This document shows positions 1 through 7,794 of a stretch of 31,096 nt of DNA, piece after piece. The stretch lies in the NCBI GenBank assembly GCA_016296885.1, contig JAEDHT010000022.1, forward strand, positions 1 to 31,096, written 5' to 3'. The notes beneath the pieces are model-generated. The model made no database searches. It saw only the letters and a program-made list of their open reading frames with translations, and was not told the origin of the DNA. The stretch comes from Clostridiaceae bacterium (GTDB lineage: Bacteria; Bacillota; Clostridia; Oscillospirales; Acutalibacteraceae). The translations under genes and the position numbers were made by a program. Within the stretch, counting starts at the first letter, position 1, and every line of letters starts with the position of its first letter.

Positions 1-240
1 TGGAACATCATATTTTTTTGAGAAAAGTGTCACCTATCATTGACGACTTTACATGCAAAAGAACGGGATTCGATACAAATCGCTTGATTTTTTTGCTTTA
101 ATGTTTTAAAATATTATAAAATGGTATTTTAAGGTTTCTTATAATATAGGAATAGTATTTGTGACACGTGATGATTTGCAGAGTGGATATCTAATGCACT
201 GCTAATCTGTGTTGGCGCAGAAAAAAGAGTGATAGAGGTG

Positions 241-1482
241 ATGGCTACGGAAAATAAATATGACTTAATTGTAGTTGGCGGTGGGCCGGCTGGCATGATA
301 GCTGCCATAAATGCTGCTCAAAATGGCTTTAAAACACTTATTTGTGAAAAAAATCCTAGGCTGGGCAGAAAGCTTCTGATCACAGGCAAAGGCAGATGTA
401 ATGTTACCAATAATTGTGATGTAAAAACGTGTATAGACAATGTAACCTCTAACAGTTCATTCTTATACAGTGCTTTCAATTTTTTTACACCACAAGATAC
501 TATAGATTTTTTCGAGCAAAACGGACTTGAGCTGAAAACAGAACGAGGAAACAGAGTTTTTCCGACATCAGATAAGGCACTTGATGTGGTAAACACGCTT
601 ATCAATCTTGTTAACAAGAACAACGTGACAGTGATACAAGCTGATGTGAAAAAGCTTATAATAAATGATAGCGTAGTAGAGAGTGTAGAATCATCATCCG
701 GAGATATTTACCACTGTGACAATGTTATTATAGCCTGCGGAGGTAGGTCTTATCCGAGAACAGGCTCTACAGGTGACGGATATCGTCTGGCTAAGCAGGC
801 AGGGCATACTATAACTCCCATTAGACCTAGTCTTGTGCCGATAGTTAGCAATGATTCTTTTTGCGCTGAACTTCAAGGACTTTCACTTAAAAATACGCAT
901 ATTTCATTGGTGAGAAAAAAAGATAAAAAGTGCATTTTTGAAGATTTTGGCGAAATGTTGTTTACACATTTTGGTGTGTCAGGACCGATGGTGCTGAGTG
1001 CATCTGCTCATGTGCCTGATGCGAGGGGCGGTGAATATGAGCTTGTGCTTGATTTAAAGCCCGCTTTATCATATGAAAAAACAGATGCACGGCTCTTGCG
1101 TGATTTTGCAAAGTTTCAAAATAAAGACATAGGTAATTCGCTCTTTGAGCTATTGCCTAAAAGTATGATACCGGTCATTCTCAAAAGGGCAGGCATACCA
1201 GCAGATACAAAATGCAATTCAGTTACCAGAGCACAGAGGGAGAGCCTATGCAAGCTTCTAAAAGGTTTCACGGTGAGTATAGATGGTTTCCGCCCGATAG
1301 AAGAAGCCATAATCACAAAAGGCGGAGTTAATGTAAAGGAAATTACGCCAAAAACAATGGAATCAAAGCTTTGCAAGGGTTTATACTTTGCAGGTGAGGT
1401 GATAGATATTGATGCATACACAGGCGGTTTTAATCTGCAAATAGCATTTTCTACAGGTATGCTCGCATCTTCCAGTATATAA
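241..1482 (+). CDS. NAD(P)/FAD-dependent oxidoreductase, HI0933/BaiN (YhiN) family
   Basis: This is a flavoprotein of about 413 residues. The N-terminus carries a Rossmann dinucleotide-binding motif (VVGGGPAGMIAAINAA). The family signature GKGRCNVTN follows near residue 55. A second nucleotide-binding segment (IIACGGRSYPRTGSTGDGY) lies in the middle, and the C-terminus ends with the FAD-contact motif YFAGEVIDIDAYTGGFNLQ. The family is annotated as aminoacetone oxidase-like or BaiN-like; the physiological substrate is generally unknown, so I assign none. In-frame starts exist at GTG 229, GTG 238 and ATG 241. The only SD-like stretch (AAGAG at 225-229) fits 238 or 241 better than 229. The cmk gene follows after 36 bp in an operon arrangement common in Clostridia. 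The family call is firm; the bile-acid reductase role of BaiN should not be transferred. Confidence 0.88.
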   Translation: MATENKYDLIVVGGGPAGMIAAINAAQNGFKTLICEKNPRLGRKLLITGKGRCNVTNNCDVKTCIDNVTSNSSFLYSAFNFFTPQDTIDFFEQNGLELKTERGNRVFPTSDKALDVVNTLINLVNKNNVTVIQADVKKLIINDSVVESVESSSGDIYHCDNVIIACGGRSYPRTGSTGDGYRLAKQAGHTITPIRPSLVPIVSNDSFCAELQGLSLKNTHISLVRKKDKKCIFEDFGEMLFTHFGVSGPMVLSASAHVPDARGGEYELVLDLKPALSYEKTDARLLRDFAKFQNKDIGNSLFELLPKSMIPVILKRAGIPADTKCNSVTRAQRESLCKLLKGFTVSIDGFRPIEEAIITKGGVNVKEITPKTMESKLCKGLYFAGEVIDIDAYTGGFNLQIAFSTGMLASSSI

Positions 1483-1518
1483 ACATATTTTATAAACAAT
1501 AATTAAGGAGTAATAAAA

Positions 1519-2187
1519 ATGATAGCAATTGCAATAGACGGACCGGCGGGTGCGGGAAAAAGCACCATTGCCCGCATGGCGGCTAAAGAGTTAGGCTTTA
1601 TTTATGTAGACACAGGCGCACTCTACAGAACAATCGGTGTTGCTGTTAGCAGAACAGGCACAGATACGGAAAATGAAAAAGATTTAAAGGCACTGCTTGA
1701 TAAGATAAATATTGAGCTTGCTTTTGAGGATGGAGTGCAAAAGGTGATTTTAGATGGCGAAGATGTATCAGAAGCTATCAGAACACCGGATGCCAGCATG
1801 ATGGCATCAAAGGTTTCTGCTATACCTATGGTTAGAGAAAGTCTGCTTGATTTGCAACGAAATCTTGCAACAAAGAACAATGTAATTATGGATGGCAGAG
1901 ATATTGGCACAGTTATCTTGCCTGATGCTCAGGTTAAAATATTTCTTACAGCATCTCCTGAGGTTAGAGCAAAGAGAAGATATGATGAGTTGTTGGCAAA
2001 AGGAAAGAATGTCAGCTTTGACGAGGTTCTGTCTGATATGATTTTGCGTGACAAAAATGACAGCGAAAGAGAAATAGCCCCTCTAAAGCCTGCCCCAGAC
2101 AGTGTGCTTGCAGATACATCAGATGACAACCTCGAAGAAGCCATATCAAGGGTTGTTTCTATTATTAAAGATAAGCTAGGAATATAA
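1519..2187 (+). CDS. cmk: cytidylate kinase
   Basis: This cytosolic enzyme phosphorylates CMP and dCMP with ATP in pyrimidine nucleotide salvage and synthesis. The 222-residue length is normal for the family. The P-loop GPAGAGKST lies at residues 8-16. The CMP-binding region includes YVDTGALYR. The conserved MDGRDIGTVILPDA segment is near residue 125, and the lid region with RAKRRYDEL follows. The ATG has an AAGGAG ribosome-binding site about nine bases upstream. It sits between the flavoprotein and plsC genes, a neighbourhood typical of Clostridia in which cmk is linked to rpsA. Nothing is unusual in the sequence. Confidence 0.97.
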   Translation: MIAIAIDGPAGAGKSTIARMAAKELGFIYVDTGALYRTIGVAVSRTGTDTENEKDLKALLDKINIELAFEDGVQKVILDGEDVSEAIRTPDASMMASKVSAIPMVRESLLDLQRNLATKNNVIMDGRDIGTVILPDAQVKIFLTASPEVRAKRRYDELLAKGKNVSFDEVLSDMILRDKNDSEREIAPLKPAPDSVLADTSDDNLEEAISRVVSIIKDKLGI

Positions 2188-2232
2188 TATTGACTATTTC
2201 TAAAATATAAAAATTAAGTTCAGGTGATAGTT

Positions 2233-2862
2233 ATGAATAAAGTACCGGGTTTTTATAAATTTGCGAAAGGTGTTTTCATTCCGATAATGAAAGGTTTGTT
2301 TCGTTGCAAGGTTTCTAATGCTGATGTAGTGCCGGAGGATGGCAGGTGTATCATCTGTTCCAATCATCTGTCGCTGCTAGATCCTATGGCACTTGGTGTT
2401 GCACAAAAAAGACAGATCAAATTCATGGCAAAGGAAGAGCTGTTTAGAATAAAACTGCTTGGACCTGTTATGAAAAAATTGGGAGCTTTTCCGGTTGTTC
2501 GTGGTGCCGGTGATGGTAAGGCTATCAGCATGGCAGAGCAAATTTTGCAAAGTGACGAGATATTTGGTATTTTTCTTGAGGGAACACGCTCCAAAACGGG
2601 CGATTTTTTGCGTCCACGTGCAGGTGCAGCGCTCATAGCTTTTCAGACTAATTCGCCTGTTGTACCATGCTGTATCACACCAAAAAAGAAAAAATACAGA
2701 CTTTTTACACGCACGCTTGTCACTTTTGGACAGCCAATCACTTGTGAGGAACTGGGCTTCAAGGAGGGTACACCATCAGAGATTCGCACTGCCACCAGAA
2801 TGATAATGGACAAAATCAAAGAGATGAGGGCAGAGCATTTGGAGGAGTTTGGAAATGCCTGA
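2233..2862 (+). CDS. plsC: 1-acyl-sn-glycerol-3-phosphate acyltransferase (PlsC-like)
   Basis: This is a lysophosphatidic acid acyltransferase-family protein that would acylate lysophosphatidic acid during phospholipid synthesis at the membrane. The HX4D catalytic motif is visible as NHLSLLD near residue 46. The glycerol-phosphate binding motif EGTRS lies near residue 117, with FPVVRGAGDG between them. Length is about 209 residues, normal for the short PlsC type. GTG 2224 is possible, but ATG 2233 is preferred because CAGGTG (2221-2226) then sits six bases upstream of it. The stop overlaps the ispH start by eight bases, so translation is probably coupled. The exact acyl acceptor cannot be told from sequence. 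Confidence 0.9.
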   Translation: MNKVPGFYKFAKGVFIPIMKGLFRCKVSNADVVPEDGRCIICSNHLSLLDPMALGVAQKRQIKFMAKEELFRIKLLGPVMKKLGAFPVVRGAGDGKAISMAEQILQSDEIFGIFLEGTRSKTGDFLRPRAGAALIAFQTNSPVVPCCITPKKKKYRLFTRTLVTFGQPITCEELGFKEGTPSEIRTATRMIMDKIKEMRAEHLEEFGNA

Positions 2863-4861
2863 GATTATAGTAGCAAAAACAGCAGGCTTTTGTTTTGGTG
2901 TAAACAGAGCAGTCAATAAGGTTTATGAGCTTTTAGATGAAAACAAAACTGTGACTACTCTGGGGCCTATAATTCACAATCCGCAGATGGTACAAATGCT
3001 GTGTGATAGAGGTGTTATGATTTGTGACATTCCAAATGAATGTGATCGTGACAGTGTGCTTGTTATCCGTTCACATGGAGTGTCACAATCAGTTATGGAT
3101 GATATAAACTCATTGGGGTTAAAATACGAGGATGCGACTTGTCCTTTTGTAAAGAAAATTCATAAGATTGTGAAGAAGGCCGGTGAGGATGGAAGAATAG
3201 TTCTGATTGCCGGCGATTGTAAGCATCCGGAAGTAGAGGGTATAATTGGGCATTGTGTGTCTGATTATTATACCTTTAACAGCCTGGATGAGCTGGAAAA
3301 TCTCAACAAAAGTCACCCGGAAATCTTAAGTTTGCCTGTTTCTGTGGTTTCACAAACCACATTTAGCAAAAAAGAATGGAAAAAATGTTTAAAAATTGCT
3401 AAAAAGGTCTATACAAATGCTATTTTTTTTGATACAATATGTGATGCAACGTCAAGTAGACAAAGCGAAGCTGAGCATTTGGCACAAGATGCCGATATTA
3501 TGATAATAGTCGGCGGTAAGCATAGTTCAAATACAGTCAAGCTGTATGAACTGTGCAAAATGAGATGCCCTCGCACTTTTTTGATAGAAACCAGTGCAGA
3601 GCTAAACTCACAAATGATATCAGGCGCCCAAACTATTGGCGTAACGGCTGGCGCATCTACACCGGCTTGCATAATTAAGGAGGTACTGGACACCATGACA
3701 GAAATGATTAAAGAAAACAATGCTTCAGAAGCAAGCTTTGAGGCTTTGCTCGAAGAAAATCTCAAAAACTTCAACACTGACCAAAAGGTTATAGGTAAAG
3801 TAGTTAGCATCACACCTACAGAGGTATATGTAGATGTTGGCAGAAAGCAGTCAGGAATTGTAACTCTTTCTGAGCTTACTGATGACCCAACTCTCAAGAC
3901 AAGCGATGTATGCAAGGTTGGCGACGAGCTTCAACTTCTCATCCTTCGCACTAACGATCAGGAGGGCACAATCTTCCTTTCAAAGAAGAAGATTGACTCT
4001 GTAAAAAATTGGGAAAAGGTTAATGCAGCTGTTGAAAGCAAGGAAATCTTGTCAGGCGTAGTTGTTGAAATAAATAAGGGAGGCGTTGTTGTAAGCGTTG
4101 ACGGTGTTAGAGTATTCGTTCCACGTTCACAGGCTACATTATATCGCAATGATGATGTAGAGTCCCTTATCAACAAGAGAGTAAATCTCAGAATCACTGA
4201 GGTTGGCGACAGAAGAAGAGTAGTAGGCTCTATCAGAAATGTTCTCGCAGAAGAGAAGCAGGCTGTAAAAGATGCTTTCTGGAGTTCAATCGAGGTAGGT
4301 AAGGTATATATCGGAACAGTTAAGTCTCTCACAAGCTATGGTGCATTTGTAGACATTGGCGGAGTGGACGGTATGGTTCATATTTCTGAACTTTCCTGGT
4401 CAAGAATCAAGCATCCTTCTGAGGTTGTAAACGTAGGCGATACACTTGAAGTTTATGTTAAGGATCTTGATAGAGAGAATGGTAAGATTTCTCTTGGTTA
4501 TAAAAAGGCAGAGGACAACCCTTGGGAGATCTTCAAGAGAGATTATGAGGTTGGCAAGGATGTAGAGGCACAGATAGTTAGTCTTGTTTCCTTTGGCGCA
4601 TTCGCAAGAATTCTTCCTGGTATTGATGGTCTTATCCACATTTCTCAGATCTGCAACCGCAGAATCGAGAAGCCGGCTGATGAGCTTAAGGTTGGCCAGA
4701 TGGTTAACGCAAGAATTACAGCTATTGATCTTGAGAACAAGAAGATCAGCCTTTCTATGCGTGCTATCATCGAGGAGCAAGAGGCTCAGAATGTAGCTGA
4801 AGCAGAGGCTGTTGCATCTGATGATGTAGTAGTTACAAGCGACGAAGCAGTAGAAGAATAA
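2855..4861 (+). CDS. ispH-rpsA: IspH (HMBPP reductase) fused to ribosomal protein S1
   Basis: Residues 1 to about 285 are 4-hydroxy-3-methylbut-2-enyl diphosphate reductase, the last enzyme of the MEP isoprenoid pathway. The three Fe-S cysteines are at C13 (GFCFGV), C96 (TCPFVKK) and C196 (ICDATSSRQ). Residues from about 310 to 638 hold four S1 RNA-binding domains, near 310-375, 396-465, 482-552 and 567-638, followed by an acidic tail. Four S1 repeats is fewer than the six of E. coli S1. ATG 2855 is chosen over TTG 2849 because GGAGG at 2841-2845 lies nine bases upstream of it. Such fusions are known in Clostridia. A strong internal ribosome-binding site sits at the junction (see the separate entry). 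Confidence 0.95.
   Translation: MPEIIVAKTAGFCFGVNRAVNKVYELLDENKTVTTLGPIIHNPQMVQMLCDRGVMICDIPNECDRDSVLVIRSHGVSQSVMDDINSLGLKYEDATCPFVKKIHKIVKKAGEDGRIVLIAGDCKHPEVEGIIGHCVSDYYTFNSLDELENLNKSHPEILSLPVSVVSQTTFSKKEWKKCLKIAKKVYTNAIFFDTICDATSSRQSEAEHLAQDADIMIIVGGKHSSNTVKLYELCKMRCPRTFLIETSAELNSQMISGAQTIGVTAGASTPACIIKEVLDTMTEMIKENNASEASFEALLEENLKNFNTDQKVIGKVVSITPTEVYVDVGRKQSGIVTLSELTDDPTLKTSDVCKVGDELQLLILRTNDQEGTIFLSKKKIDSVKNWEKVNAAVESKEILSGVVVEINKGGVVVSVDGVRVFVPRSQATLYRNDDVESLINKRVNLRITEVGDRRRVVGSIRNVLAEEKQAVKDAFWSSIEVGKVYIGTVKSLTSYGAFVDIGGVDGMVHISELSWSRIKHPSEVVNVGDTLEVYVKDLDRENGKISLGYKKAEDNPWEIFKRDYEVGKDVEAQIVSLVSFGAFARILPGIDGLIHISQICNRRIEKPADELKVGQMVNARITAIDLENKKISLSMRAIIEEQEAQNVAEAEAVASDDVVVTSDEAVEE
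3677..3697 (+). promoter_or_regulatory. internal Shine-Dalgarno and ATG at the IspH/S1 junction
   Basis: AAGGAGGT at 3677-3684 is followed ten bases later by an in-frame ATG at 3695. Initiation there would give a separate four-domain S1 protein of 388 residues (3695-4861). The SD overlaps codons for Lys-Glu-Val in the conserved IspH C-terminal helix, so it could be a by-product of protein conservation. The position exactly at the domain boundary makes a functional start plausible. It has not been shown here. Confidence 0.5.
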
Positions 4862-4895
4862 TTTTGTATAATTTGATTTAATAGTTTATAGAATT

Positions 4896-4929
4896 AAGGG
4901 GGATGGCGGTTCATCTCCCTTGATTTTTT
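4896..4929 (+). terminator. rho-independent terminator after ispH-rpsA
   Basis: The ten-base arm AAGGGGGATG (4896-4905) pairs with CATCTCCCTT (4912-4921) with one G-U pair. The loop is six bases and is followed by GA and six T residues. It ends the flavoprotein-cmk-plsC-ispH/rpsA operon. Confidence 0.88.
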
Positions 4930-4944
4930 AAAAATCGGAAAAAA

Positions 4945-4973
4945 TTGCATTTTCTGGTTTATATCTCTAAAAT
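4945..4973 (+). promoter_or_regulatory. sigma-A-type promoter for the DUF436 gene
   Basis: TTGCAT at 4945-4950 and TAAAAT at 4968-4973 are separated by 17 bases. The site lies just after the preceding terminator and 18 bases before the ATG at 4992. Assignment is by consensus match only. Confidence 0.5.
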
Positions 4974-4991
4974 AGTTAGAAGGTGCTTTTT

Positions 4992-5543
4992 ATGTTAAAA
5001 AAGATAAAAGAGCAAGCAAAAACCACAGTTACTGAACTGCTGAATGTGGCAAAGCTGGAGAAAGGCGATATATTTGTTGTGGGATGTTCCTCCAGCGAGG
5101 TGATTGGCTCTAAGCTTGGCACAGCCTCCAGTTATGATGTGGCAAAGGCTGTTTTTGATGGTATTTATCCTGTTTTGAAAGAAAGAGGAATATATATAGC
5201 ATCACAATGCTGTGAGCATATCAACAGAGCTTTGGTGATAGAGCGTGAATTGGCTGATTTGTTGCGTTTGCAGAGGGTAAATGCTATTCCGCAGATAAAG
5301 GCAGGAGGTAGTTTTTCTACTGTTACTTATGAGTCTTTGGAAAGACCATGTATGGTGGAGAATATCTCGGCTCAGGCAGGTATGGATATCGGAGGTGTGC
5401 TTATTGGTATGCATCTGCAACAGACTGCTGTGCCCGTTAGATTATCACTTGATCATATTGGCGAAGCTATCTTGATATGTGCCAGAACAAGGCCAAAATT
5501 TGTAGGTGGAGTTAGGGCTGTTTATGATGAGAGCCTGCTTTAA
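4992..5543 (+). CDS. TIGR01440/DUF436 (YwlG) family protein
   Basis: This 183-residue protein belongs to the YwlG family of unknown function, which is widespread in Firmicutes. Family-typical segments are IFVVGCSSSEVIGSKLGTAS near residue 25, YIASQCCEHINRALVIER near residue 70 and AGMDIGGVLIGMHL near residue 130. The C-terminal part is typical too (ICARTRPKFVGGVRAVYD). There is no signal peptide or membrane segment, so it is probably cytosolic. ATG 4992 is preferred over GTG 4983 because AAGGTG at 4980-4985 lies six bases upstream. It follows its own promoter-like site and is transcribed with or ahead of the HD-domain gene. I assign no reaction. Confidence 0.88.
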   Translation: MLKKIKEQAKTTVTELLNVAKLEKGDIFVVGCSSSEVIGSKLGTASSYDVAKAVFDGIYPVLKERGIYIASQCCEHINRALVIERELADLLRLQRVNAIPQIKAGGSFSTVTYESLERPCMVENISAQAGMDIGGVLIGMHLQQTAVPVRLSLDHIGEAILICARTRPKFVGGVRAVYDESLL

Positions 5544-5624
5544 TATCTTTTTCATTTTTTAATAAATATAGGGAGGGGCAGTGTGCAGGTTATTATATCT
5601 TAATCCTGTGCGTAGTATAATATT

Positions 5625-6200
5625 ATGTTCAAAACTCGTTTTTTAGATTTATTTAATAACAATGTAAAGCGTCAGGGAGCTACTGAGCTGTTGGAATGGC
5701 TTGAAAAAACGGATTTCTTTACCGCACCTGCAAGCACAAAGTATCATTGTGCCTGTGAGAATGGACTTGTAATGCATAGTCTGAGTGTTTTTGATGTGAT
5801 GATGGAAAAACACTTTGAGGAAGATGTGGATAGCCTTGAGAGTTTTACAATCTGTGCGTTGCTACACGATCTATGTAAGGCATCTTTCTATAAGGTTAGC
5901 ACAAGGAATGTTAAAAACGAAGAAACAGGTAAGTGGGAAAAGGTACCCTACTATGCTATCGAAGATACTTTCCCTTATGGTCACGGTGAAAAATCGGTGT
6001 ATCTTGTAGAAAGATTTATGAGATTAAAGCCGGCAGAGGCTATGGCTATCAGGTGGCATATGGGCAGTTTTGATGATAGCACGGGGTTTTCTGTAAGTGC
6101 TGCATATGAAAAATATCCGCTTGCAGTTAAATTGCATCTTGCAGATTTGGAGTCTACTTATCTTAGAGAGAAAAACACTTCAGCTGTGAGAAATAAATAA
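5625..6200 (+). CDS. HD-domain protein (putative phosphohydrolase)
   Basis: This 191-residue protein shows the metal-binding pattern of HD-superfamily phosphohydrolases. His51 is in GLVMHSLSVFDVM, His81-Asp82 are in ALLHDLCKASF, and further His and Asp residues lie in RWHMGSFDDS and LHLADLEST. It probably hydrolyses a nucleotide or phosphoester; the substrate is unknown. ATG 5625 is the first start after an in-frame stop at 5610-5612, and it lacks a good Shine-Dalgarno sequence. The nearest SD (GGGAGG at 5571-5576) belongs to a short out-of-frame ORF that overlaps this start, so expression may depend on coupled translation. A hairpin follows the stop. Confidence 0.8.
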   Translation: MFKTRFLDLFNNNVKRQGATELLEWLEKTDFFTAPASTKYHCACENGLVMHSLSVFDVMMEKHFEEDVDSLESFTICALLHDLCKASFYKVSTRNVKNEETGKWEKVPYYAIEDTFPYGHGEKSVYLVERFMRLKPAEAMAIRWHMGSFDDSTGFSVSAAYEKYPLAVKLHLADLESTYLREKNTSAVRNK

Positions 6201-6217
6201 TTAATTAAGTAAATAAT

Positions 6218-6248
6218 CAAGGCATTGCAACTAGCTTGCAATACCTTG
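6218..6248 (+). terminator. hairpin, weak terminator after the HD gene
   Basis: CAAGGCATTGCAA (6218-6230) pairs with TTGCAATACCTTG (6236-6248). The stem has 12 of 13 pairs and a five-base loop. It is followed by TTTAAATATA rather than a solid T run, so termination may be partial before hydG. Confidence 0.55.
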
Positions 6249-6280
6249 TTTAAATATATAAAAAAAGAGGTTATGTGGAA

Positions 6281-7720
6281 ATGTATAATCCTAAGTCTAT
6301 GAGGGCAGAGGAATTTATCGATAATCAGGAAATACTCGATACATTGGAGTATGCTGAGAAAAATAAAAATAATTTAGAATTAATAGATAAAATTCTTGAG
6401 AAGGCAAGCCCTAAAAAAGTTGGTAATGGTGTGCATTGCGAGGGTCTAACTCATAGAGAAGCATCTGTATTGCTTGCCTGTGAAATCCCGGAGGTTGTAG
6501 AGAAGATATATAAGCTCGCTGAGGAAATCAAGCTTGCCTTTTATGGCAACAGAATAGTTATGTTTGCGCCGCTTTATCTTTCTAATTATTGTGTAAACAG
6601 CTGTGTATATTGCCCTTATCATATCAAAAACAAACATATTGCTCGCAAAAAGCTAACTCAAGAGGAAATCAAAAAAGAGGTTATCGCTTTGCAGGATATG
6701 GGCCACAAAAGACTTGCTATAGAATCAGGCGAAGACCCTGTGAATAACCCTATAGAATATATCCTTGAGAGTATCAAAACGATCTATTCTATTAAGCACA
6801 AAAACGGTGCTATCAGACGTGTGAATGTTAATATCGCTGCCACTACTGTAGAAAACTACAGAAAGTTGAAAGAGGCAGGTATAGGAACATATATTCTCTT
6901 CCAAGAGACATACCACAAGGAGAGCTATGAAAAACTCCATCCGGCAGGACCAAAACACAACTATGACTACCACACTGAGGCTATGGACAGAGCCATGGAG
7001 GGTGGTATTGACGATGTTGGACTGGGCGTTCTTTTTGGACTTGAAATGTACAAATATGAGTTTGCAGGACTGTTGATGCACGCAGAGCATCTGGAGGCTG
7101 TGCATGGTGTGGGACCACATACTATCAGTGTTCCGAGAGTTAAACGTGCTGATGACATTGACCCTGATGTTTTTGATAACAGCATCAGCGATGAGATTTT
7201 CTCCAAAATCATAGCTTGTATCAGAATTGCTGTGCCTTACACCGGTATGATAATCTCTACAAGAGAAAGTGAGAGTTGCCGAGATAAGGTGCTAAAGCTT
7301 GGTGTTTCTCAAATTTCCGGTGGTTCAAGAACATCTGTGGGTGGTTATACCGAGGAGGAGCGTCCTCATGACACCGAGCAGTTTGATGTGTGCGATCAGA
7401 GAGAGCTTGACGAGGTTGTGAGATGGCTGATGGAGCTGGGCTATATACCATCTTTCTGCACTGCGTGCTATCGTGAGGGAAGAACAGGTGACAGGTTTAT
7501 GAGCTTGTGCAAGACCGGTCAAATTCAGAACTGCTGTCATCCTAATGCTCTTATGACACTTAAAGAGTTTTTGGAAGACTATGCCAGTGAAGATACTGTT
7601 AAGATAGGTAACGAGCTTATTACACGTGAACTGGAAAAAATTCCAAATGAAAAGGCTAGAGAAGTAGCCAAAAATTATATAGAAAATATCAAAAACGGAC
7701 AAAGAGATTTCAGATTTTGA
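6281..7720 (+). CDS. hydG: [FeFe]-hydrogenase maturation radical SAM enzyme HydG
   Basis: HydG cleaves tyrosine with SAM to p-cresol, CO and cyanide and builds the Fe(CO)(CN) synthon for the hydrogenase H-cluster. The radical SAM cysteines lie in CVNSCVYC at residues 104, 108 and 111. The C-terminal auxiliary cluster region is CTACYREGRTGDRF, with C393, C396 and C410 visible. The 479-residue length matches the family. ATG 6281 is preferred over GTG 6275 because AGAGG at 6266-6270 lies ten bases upstream. hydF follows after a hairpin. hydE, the third maturase, is not in this window. The product acts with HydE and HydF on an [FeFe] hydrogenase encoded elsewhere. Distinction from the thiamine enzyme ThiH rests on the C-terminal cysteine motif. 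Confidence 0.96.
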   Translation: MYNPKSMRAEEFIDNQEILDTLEYAEKNKNNLELIDKILEKASPKKVGNGVHCEGLTHREASVLLACEIPEVVEKIYKLAEEIKLAFYGNRIVMFAPLYLSNYCVNSCVYCPYHIKNKHIARKKLTQEEIKKEVIALQDMGHKRLAIESGEDPVNNPIEYILESIKTIYSIKHKNGAIRRVNVNIAATTVENYRKLKEAGIGTYILFQETYHKESYEKLHPAGPKHNYDYHTEAMDRAMEGGIDDVGLGVLFGLEMYKYEFAGLLMHAEHLEAVHGVGPHTISVPRVKRADDIDPDVFDNSISDEIFSKIIACIRIAVPYTGMIISTRESESCRDKVLKLGVSQISGGSRTSVGGYTEEERPHDTEQFDVCDQRELDEVVRWLMELGYIPSFCTACYREGRTGDRFMSLCKTGQIQNCCHPNALMTLKEFLEDYASEDTVKIGNELITRELEKIPNEKAREVAKNYIENIKNGQRDFRF

Positions 7721-7741
7721 TTTTTAAAAGAACTTACTGAA

Positions 7742-7769
7742 TATCGGCAGGGCATAGGCTCTGCCGATA
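7742..7769 (+). other. intercistronic hairpin between hydG and hydF
   Basis: TATCGGCAGGG (7742-7752) pairs with CTCTGCCGATA (7759-7769). The stem has 11 pairs including one G-U, and the loop is CATAGG. No T run follows, so it is not a canonical terminator. It could protect mRNA ends after processing or set the hydG:hydF ratio. It lies 11 bases before the hydF ribosome-binding site. Confidence 0.65.
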
Positions 7770-7794
7770 AATATTAATATGGGAGGAATTTTAT

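Noticed and set aside
3409..3915. 168-codon minus-strand ORF inside ispH-rpsA
   Set aside because: It is antisense to a clearly conserved gene and is composed of low-complexity hydrophobic and serine residues, typical of a shadow frame.
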